A stretch of DNA of 64,000 nt. Source: Crocodylus rhombifer. Lineage: Eukaryota > Chordata > Crocodylia > Crocodylidae. Shown piece by piece: positions 56,683 to 64,000 of the stretch. The position numbers and the translations under genes are program-made. Where the stretch lies: NCBI GenBank assembly GCA_038503035.1, contig JAVSML010024435.1:310001-374000 (forward strand). Reading direction: 5' to 3'. Numbering within the stretch: position 1 is the first letter of the stretch; every line of letters begins with the position of its first letter. The notes under the pieces were generated by a model that did no database searches, was not told where the DNA came from, and was given only the letters and a program-made list of their open reading frames with translations.

Positions 56683-59440
56683 CATATCATAGTTTCATAG
56701 TGCTTAGGGTTGGACCTAAACAGATCATCAGGTCCGACCCCCTGCCCTGGGCAGGAACAAGTGTGGGGGTCATAACACCTCAGCCAAATACCTGTCCAGC
56801 CTCCTCTTGAAGACCCCCAAGGTAGGAAAGAGCACCACCTCCCTTGGGAGTCCATTCCAGAGCTTGGCAGCCCTAACTGTAAACTAGTGTCTCCTGATGT
56901 CCAGCCTGAACCTTCTCTAACAAATTGTGGCCATTATTCCTAGTAACCCTGGGTAGCACCCGGGGGAACAGAGCCTCTCCCAATTCCCGCTGGTCCACCC
57001 CGGTGAATTTGTAAATGGCCACCAGATCCCCTCAGACTTCTCTTGTGGAGGCTGAATAGATTCAGACCCTTCAGCCTCTTTTCGTAGGGCCTGACCTGCT
57101 GTCCCTTGACCATGTGAGTGGCCTTCCTCTGGACCCTCTCAATGCTAGCCACACCCCTCTTGAAGTGCAGTGCCCAGAACTGGAAGCAGTACTCCAACTA
57201 CGGCCTGACCAATGCCTTGTAGAGGGTAAGGATCACCTCCCTGGACCTGCTTGCGATGCATCTGTAGATGCACAACAAGGTGCGGGCTAGCTTTACTGAC
57301 CACTTCCTTGCATTGGTGACTCATGTTTATCCTGGAATCAACAATGACTTCAAGATCCCTTTCTGCCACTGTGTTGACAAGAAGGGAGTTCCCCAGCCTG
57401 TAGGTGTGTTGCTGGTTCCTTCTCCCTAGATGCAGCACCTTGCTCTTGTCCATGTTGAATTCCATTCTATTCTCATCCGCCCACCTCTGCAACCTGTCCA
57501 GATCTAGCTGGATTCTGTCCCTCCCCTCACATCCTGGTGTCATCAGCGAATTTGGACAGCGTGCTTTCACCACCCACATCCAGATTGCTGATAAAGATGT
57601 TAAACAGTAGAGGCCCCAGGACAGAGCCCTGGGAGACTCCACTGCCCACATCCCGCTAGGTCAAAAACGACCTGTGCACCACCACTCTCTGGGTGCGACC
57701 ACCTAACCAATTTGCCACCCATCTGACTGTGTAGGAACCCACGCCGCAGTCACCTAGTTCTTTTGAGAGAATGTGGTGGGAAACAGTGTCAAAGGCCTTC
57801 TTGAAGTCCAGAAAGACGACATCTACCCTGACACCCTCAGAGACTTTGTGACCTGATCATAAAAGGAAACCACGTTAGTCAGGTGGGATCTGTCCTCAAT
57901 GAACCCATGTTCATTGCCCCTGAGCACTACTTCCCCTGCTGGGCCCTTGCAGATGTGCTTCTTGATAATTTTCTTAAAGTTCTTCCCAAGGACCGAGGTG
58001 AGACTAACTGGCCTATAGTTACCTGGGTCCTCTTTTCTCCCCTTCTTGTAAATGGGGAGCACATTGGCCCTTTTCCAATCCTCTGGTACCTGGCCAGAGG
58101 CCCACAAGCTCTCATACAGCCATGCCAGGGGCCCCGCTATGACCTCCGCCAATTCCCTCAGCAGCCTTGGGTGAAGAGCATCTGGACCTACTGATTTAAA
58201 CATGTCCATCCCCTCCAACAACTCCCTAACCAGGTCATTCCTGACCCTAGGCATGGCGGTGCCTTCCCTGGGCCCATCCGTAATCTTAGCGGGGGAAATG
58301 TCCTGGTCCTTGTTCAGGAGTATGGAGGCAAAGAATTTGTTAGAGAGGTCAGCTTTTTCATTAGCTGCAATCGCCATATCGCCAAGCCTGGCCTGTAGGG
58401 ACCCCATGTTCCCCAGGGCCACCTTCTTACTCCCTGTGTATTTGGAAAAGGACTTTTTGTTATCCCTAATTCTGGTCGCTAGCCCTAGCTCCATCTCTGC
58501 CTTGGCCTTCCTAACAGCCTCCCTGCAGTCCCAAGCAACGGAGGTGTAATCCTCCTTGGTGATAGCCCCTTGCTTCCACTGTTTGTACACTTTTCCACTT
58601 TTTTGCCCTCAGGCATTCCTGGATGCTTTTGCCAAGCCATGGGAGCTTTTTAGCACTCCTGCCCCTCTTGGTGCGCATTGGGACTGACTCCCTTTGAACT
58701 TGGAGGATCGTCTCCTTGAGGAACAACCACCCATCTTGAACTCCCATCTCATCAAAGCTCTGAGACCCCAATGCCTCTCCTACTAATCTTCTTAGCTCAT
58801 TGAAGTCGGCCCTCCTGAAGTCGAGGACTTTTGCCTTACTGCTTGCTTTCACCACCCCGCGCTGGATAGTAAATTGCAGCAGGCGATGATCACTGTCACC
58901 CAGGCGGTTGAGTATCTGCAGACCCCTTGCCAGATTGTCGCCTGTGGCAAGGACCAAGTCTAGCAAGGCATTTCCCCTGGTGGGACTATGCACTTTCTGG
59001 GTTAGGTGGAGGTCCTGTATCCCAGCCAAGAACCTATGTGAGCGGTTGGACCTGGCTGACTGCTCCTCCCAGCAGATGTCTGAGTAGTTTAGGTCACCCG
59101 TGACAACCACATTCCTTGCCTTTACAGCCTCTGTGAGCCAACCTGAGAATTCTAGGTCCAGCTCATCCCCCTGGTGAGGCGGTCTGTAGTAGATGCCCAC
59201 TATCAAGTCGTTTTCCCCACGACCCCCTTGCATTTTAACCCAGAGGGCCTCAGTTAGCCCTTCTTCTGAACCCGTCCTGATCATTGTACTCTGACGTAGA
59301 GTGCAACACCCTGCTCTGTCCCGCCTGTAAAGCCTATAGCCCTCGATGTCCACGGCCCAGTTGCGAGTAGAATCCCAGCAGGTTTCTGTGAGCCCCACTA
59401 GGTCTGGGTTTTTGCTAGCTAGCAAAAACTAGCTAAAAAA
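56683..59440 (-). mobile_element. Long CR1 LINE, endonuclease plus reverse transcriptase
   Basis: Read on the complement, an endonuclease block covers 59425-58511 with LVGLTETCWD (catalytic Glu), VGIYYRPPHQ, VVTGDLNYSDICW and SDHRLLQF, all diagnostic APE-type motifs. The RT follows at 58590-57823 with GPDALHPRLLRELAEVIAGP and NYRPVSLTSVLGK. The 57651-57145 part has LDRLQRWADENRMEFNMDKS, and a C-terminal block lies at 57197-56940. The SKFADDT catalytic motif is encoded near 57560 but in a shifted frame. It is 5'-truncated within the endonuclease and has several frame breaks. The 3' end is GGTCCAACCCTAAGCACTAT near 56690. Confidence 0.92.
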
Positions 59441-59469
59441 AAGGTCCAGAAGTGAAGAATCACAACAGC

Positions 59470-61475
59470 CCCAACAACAAGAGAAAATGAGCAGCAGGGT
59501 GCAAAAGCCCCCATGGCTCACCAAAAGCATCCGGGAATGTCTTCTAGCTAAAAGGGAGGTATACACCCAATGGAAGGGATGGGCCATCACCAGGGAGGAC
59601 TATACTGCGGTTGCTCGGGGATGCAGGGGGGCGGTCAGGAAGGCCAAGGCGGAGATGGAATTGGGACTAGCTTCCCGGATCAAGGACAACAAGAAGTCCT
59701 TTTTTAAATACATAGGGGGCAAAAAGAAGGTACCGGGTAATGTAGGGCCCCTGCAAGACACGCTGGGAAATTTGGTTGTCACACCAGACAACAAGGCTAA
59801 CCTATTTAATGACTTCTTTGCCTCCATTTTCCTGACCAGGGACTGGATCAGCCCCCACACTGGCCCCCCCTCAGGCCCCAGGGGAGGCACACCTAGGCCA
59901 AGGGTAAGTGAGGATCTTCTGGAGGGACTGGATGTATTCAAATCAGCCGGTCCAGACGATCTCCACCCCAGAGTGCTGAGGGAATTAGCTGAGGTCACTG
60001 CAGGACCCCTGGCACGGCTTTACGAGCACTCGCGGTGCTCTGGTGTGGTGCCAGAGGACTGGAAGAGGGCCAATGTGGTTCCCATTTTCAAAAAAGGGAG
60101 GAAGGAGGACCCGGGGAACTATAAGCCAGTTAGTCTTACCTCGATCCTGGGTAAGCTTTTTGAGAGAATTATTCTGGCACATGTCTACGAGGGGCCAGCA
60201 GGGGAGATTATGCTTAGGGGCAACCAACAGGGTTCATTAGAAGCAGGTCCTGTCAGAGCAACCTGGTGGCCTTCTACGACCAGGTCACCAAATCCTTAGA
60301 TGCAGGGGTAGCAGTGGACATAGTCTTCCTGGACTTTCGGAAGGCCTTCAACACTGTCTCTCACCCCATTCTCATTAAGAAACTGGGGGACTGTGGTGTC
60401 GACACCTACACAGTCAAATGGGTCGCTAACTGGCTGGAGGGCTGCACCCAGAAAGTGGCGGTGGATGGGTCATTTTCGACCTGGAGGGATGTGGGCAGTG
60501 GGGTTCTGCAAGGCTTGGTCCTCAGGCCCACACTATTCAACATCTTCATCAGTGACTTGGACAAGGGCATAAAAAGCAGCCTGTTCAAATTTGCTGAGGA
60601 CACTAAGATGTGGGGGGATGTGGGCACGTTAGAAGGAAGGAATAGGCTACAATTGGACCTAGATAGGTTACAGGGGTGGGCGGATGAGAATAGGATGGGA
60701 TCCAACACTGACAAGTGCAAGGTGATGCACCTGGGGAGGAAGAACCAGCAGCATACCTACAGGCTGGAGAACTCCTTTCTTGTCAGTGCAGAGGCAGAAA
60801 AAGATCTTGGAGTCATCACTGATGCCAAGATGAACATGGGCCGGCAGTGTGGGGATGCAGTCAGGAAGGCCAACCACACCTTATCCTGCATCCACAGATG
60901 CATCTCAAGCAGATCCAAGGAGGTGATCTTCCCCCTTTGTGCGACATTGGTCAGGCTGCAGTGGAGTACTGTGTCCAGTTCTGGGCACCGCACTTCAAGA
61001 GGGATGTGGACAACATGAAGAGGGTCAAAAGGAGGGCCACTCACATGATCAGGGGCAGCAGGGCAGGCCCTACGAGGAGAGGCTACGGGACCTGAACCTG
61101 TTCAGCCTCCACAAGAGAAGGCTGAGGGGGGATCTAGGGGCCTGTTACAAACTAGTCAGGGGGGACCAGCAGGCATTGGGGGAGTCCCTGTTCCCCCCAG
61201 CACTACCAGGAGTGACCAGAAATAATGGTCACAAGCTGGGAGAGGGTAAATTCAGATTAGGCATCAGGAGGCGCTACTTCACTGTCAGGGCGGCTAGGAT
61301 CTGGAACCAACTTCCAAGGCAAAGTGGTGCTGGCTCCTACCCTGGGGGTCTTTAAGAGACAAGGCTAGACAATCACCTTGCTGGGGTCGTTTGACCCCAG
61401 TACTCTTTCCTGCCCTGGCAGGGGGTTGGACTTGATGATCTGCTCAGGTCCCCTCTGACCTTACTATGACTGTAA
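59470..61475 (+). mobile_element. CR1 LINE, reverse transcriptase region, inverted partner
   Basis: The RT N-terminal ORF at 59487-60299 contains WLTKSIRECLLAKREVYTQW, GPDDLHPRVLRELAEVTAGP and NYKPVSLTSILGK. The palm ORF at 60266-61018 contains VFLDFRKAFNTVSHPILIKK and KFAEDTKMWG. A C-terminal ORF lies at 60939-61355. The catalytic FADD reads FAED, so the enzyme would be inactive even without the frameshifts near 60280 and 60960. The 3' end is CTCAGGTCCCCTCTGACCTT near 61465. It is the same subfamily as the minus copy at 56683-59440 and 5'-truncated in the linker. Confidence 0.92.
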
Positions 61476-61479
61476 CTAA

Positions 61480-62773
61480 ATAAGAGTTGAGCAAATCTCA
61501 TGAGTTGAATGAAGGTGTTGAATCTAGCTCTGTGAAAGAGGTGCTGTTCTGCAAACACAGATCTGATCATCTTTTACAGCACTGGTGCAAGTGCGCCATG
61601 ATGATATGCTACCTGTACCGGATAGTCTTCAGTTGTTACTAAAATTATACAGGAATATGCTTATCTGAAGTGGTCAACTAGTAAAAGACAATATTTACCA
61701 AGTGAGACTACAACATCATAAATAATTATTTTAACACCAGTCACTGTAATTGTGTAAACACCTATTCAATGACTATTCAAACTGGTTAGCTTGCACACAA
61801 GGCTCAGATAAAGTTTGAATGTAGGATGCACATTTCAAGGATATATGATTCGGACCCAAGTTAAACAGTGAGAATAACAAACGTGGAAAAAGGACAAGGG
61901 TGCAGGGCTTCTATTTTTTCAGGCCTCTGATACTGAAAGTTTCAATTGAGAAACTACTTCACCCTTATTAATAGTTAGCTTTAAGTCCTCTTACCTTGAT
62001 TTACATTTTCCCCTCTATTAGTACAGAATAATATGGTAAATCAGATTTATTGCAATGCCACTACTACTACATTAAAGATATTGACTTTTGAACAGAAACC
62101 GGAATAAAAATGAACCTGTTCAACCCAATCCAGGAAAGACTGAAGTGAGAACAATCAGGGGGACAGGGGGACTGTGAGAACTGCTGAGTGGGAAGTGTGT
62201 TATCAGCACCAGCAACTGTTCCTCAGATGAAGACATCTGTGTATTTGGGGGGGGGGGGGTGCGGAAATCAAGAGGGGGGTAGTTCTGGGGTTATACTTAG
62301 TAATTACTGAATACAAATAGCAAGTCACCAGAAGCTTCCTTATTCTCCAGCTAGCAAGATAGTGTTGTTTATTTCCTCTGATCAGGAATTAATGCACCAG
62401 TCCCTTCTGGACTGGACCTTTGAAACTCAGATTTAAAAAGAAGCTCATAAGACACTTCAGCTGTTGTCCCTCTTCTAAAAGAGACCAGCAGAAAAAAATA
62501 TTGAACTAAAGCCTGCAATTTAACAATGTAAGTAGACACCCACTCCAAACCCCATTTGCTTCATTTAAAACCTCTGCACTAAACTACAAAGCCATTAGAA
62601 GAATGAGATATTGTAGTCTTATGGACTACTAAACTGTAGTTGCAGGGCTCAGATATACATCTAATTGCTGTGACTGAGTCGAGGTACAGCCTCAAGGGAT
62701 TTACAGGTGAGTCTTCCTAAAATCAAGTTCAAGACTCTAGGAAACCTACTCAAAGAACATCAGGAAGAGCGTA
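61480..62773. other. NLN intron 1 sequence, nothing recognised
   Basis: AT-rich sequence with a poly-G run near 62250. No coding exon, including no candidate transit-peptide exon of NLN, was seen. Confidence 0.5.
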
Positions 62774-62781
62774 AATTATAC

Positions 62782-63140
62782 CAGGAGTGCCCAACCTTCA
62801 GTTTGCAGGCCAAATCTGGCCTGTGGAGCCAAGGCATATGGCTTGTGGGGCTCCCCATGGGTCAGAAAATTCAGTAGTGGAGTACCAGCAGCAATTAATA
62901 CTACTACTACTCTCCTCCCCACCCCATGTAGCCAGATTGGGACCAGGGCACACCTCCTTCCCTCTCTGTAGCTGGGTTGGGGCTGGGGCAAGTCCCCTGC
63001 ATCCCACATGGCTTGATCTGGGTTGGGTCATGTCCCCTTCACCCCCGTTGGACTGGGTCAGGACCACTGGCCAGATCCAACCCATGGATAAACTGGACAC
63101 TGCCCATCCGGCCCACTGCCAAAAAGATTGAGCACAACTG
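62782..63140. mobile_element. Non-autonomous hAT element, CAGTGGTGCTCAACC family, copy 2
   Basis: The element is 359 bp with ends CAGGAGTGCCCAACCTTC and AAGATTGAGCACAACTG. Flanks AATTATAC (62774-62781) and AATTATGC (63141-63148) agree at 7 of 8. It is related to the copy at 31237-31663. Confidence 0.85.
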
Positions 63141-63184
63141 AATTATGCCATCTTAAGGACACAATGTAAGATACCACTGGACAT

Positions 63185-63440
63185 GCCTACACATGTATTT
63201 ACATGCACCTAAACTTAATGCGCCTTTGCTTCAGGCGCATTAAGGCAATTTAGGTGCGTGTACACATGTAGATGTCCTAATGTGAGTTAAGGTGTATTAA
63301 ATGTAGGTGCGACTAGCTAAATTGCATTAGCACACATGCAGATGCACTAATATGCATTAACACAGTGTCTATCCATTATCAAACACCGTGTTGATATGCA
63401 TTAGCACATCTACACGTGTGCTAATGTGACTTAGCTATTG
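63185..63440. repeat. Two adjacent hairpins of foldback-MITE type
   Basis: The first hairpin (about 63190-63275) pairs ACATGCACCTAAACTTAATG CGCC with GGCGCATTAAGGCAATTTAG GTGC around a TTTGCTTCA loop. The second (about 63318-63433) pairs AAATTGCATTAGCACACATG and CACTAATATGCATTAACAC with GTGTTGATATGCATTAGCAC and GTGTGCTAATGTGACTTAG. Both share CACATGTAGATG-like units. Confidence 0.65.
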
Positions 63441-63444
63441 TGGT

Positions 63445-63898
63445 AGTGGATTTGGTCGGGCTTCTGGCCTGCTTGACTAGGAAAACAGACAGAAAACAGA
63501 AGTGCTGATACTGCTTATTTCAGTTATATGTTCTGAGATAAGGAATCCTGCATGCCTTGTTTTGTCTTGATATATTACCCTGTGCATGGATGTTTTCTTT
63601 AAGTAAACTGTCTGTATGTCTGTGTAATTTACTATTGTTTTGTTTCTCCATGGTCATATTTTTTTTCTTTCTCGGTCTTAAGTATAAATATGCTTGTAAA
63701 CTTATGGAGTTCAAGAAATCCTTTGAAACAGACAAGTGGGTGATTCCCCTTGCTGTATGGAATTCTCCCTGTGATCACAGTATAGCCCTAAATAAAGAAA
63801 AGCTGGCTGTCAGTTCTGATTCAACCACAACATGAAGTTTGATTTCTTCCACACTATTTATGCCAAAAATTGATACCTGCTTTATATAGGTATCAGAT
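63445..63898. other. NLN intron 1 sequence, nothing recognised
   Basis: AT-rich. Open frames at 63557-63835 are unsupported. Confidence 0.45.
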
Positions 63899-63902
63899 TT
63901 AG

Positions 63903-64000
63903 GCTCACATAGCCTTAAATAGCCATCTTTAAGGTGCATTAAGGGCACGCACATGTAGACATGCACCCTTAAGGCACCTTAACGATGGCGATTTTAGGCT
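63903..64000. mobile_element. Foldback MITE, cut by window end
   Basis: Arms AGCCTTAAATAGCCATCTTT and AAGGTGCATTAAGGG (63911-63947) pair with CCCTTAAGGCACCTTAACGA and TGGCGATTTTAGGCT (63967-64000) around GCACATGTAGACATGC. TTAG at 63899-63902 precedes it. The right boundary may lie outside the window. Confidence 0.6.

Noticed and set aside
57823..60299. Large ORFs that might be cellular genes
   Set aside because: Motifs (APE endonuclease, NYRPVSLTS, FADD/FAED) identify CR1 LINE proteins, with frame breaks.
53352..64000. Search for NLN exon 1 (transit peptide, CpG-rich promoter)
   Set aside because: Only repeats and AT-rich intron found; no ATG plus basic leader with a donor in the needed phase was recognised.

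Overview
The window is vertebrate nuclear DNA carrying most of one protein-coding gene, neurolysin (NLN, an M3-family zinc endopeptidase), on the minus strand, with introns full of transposable elements. Abundant CR1 LINEs, many hAT-type non-autonomous DNA transposons, a Penelope-like remnant and an endogenous retrovirus point to a sauropsid. A crocodilian is my best guess and a turtle is not excluded; this is inference from repeat style and was not checked against a database.

NLN: eleven coding exons (human numbering 2-12) can be placed base by base between 53351 and 1330. All are open, all have AG/GT borders, and their phases chain without conflict (1933 nt, about 644 codons). The transit-peptide exon 1 lies beyond the right end or was not recognised. 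The terminal exon 13 lies off the left end. The zinc site HEFGH is in exon 9 and the third zinc ligand region is in exon 10.

Intron contents, left to right. Intron 11 has a hAT element ending 10 bp from the exon 11 donor. Intron 10 has a CR1 copy broken up by a second CR1 and a solo LTR, ending about 20 bp from the exon 10 donor. Intron 9 has a large hAT, a foldback MITE and a Penelope remnant. Intron 8 has a solo LTR with a GAAT duplication and a CR1 with three nested insertions. Intron 6 has a 5.7 kb antisense endogenous retrovirus (24662-30380). Intron 3 has CR1 copies, hATs, a pogo/Tigger MITE and foldback MITEs. Intron 1 has a hAT and two long CR1 copies in head-to-head inverted orientation (56.68-61.48 kb).

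The most interesting object is the endogenous retrovirus. It has paired LTRs, a 5-bp ATTAA duplication, a broken gag with a PPPY late motif, and a nearly open env, but no recognisable pol. Where pol should be there is an ATG-started 168-codon ORF that is AT-rich and strongly coiled-coil. That arrangement resembles a replication-defective retrovirus carrying foreign or accessory sequence. Two other unusual items are a 31-nt perfect copy of part of NLN exon 7 lying 1.8 kb away in intron 6, and a foldback MITE family with TTAN target duplications.
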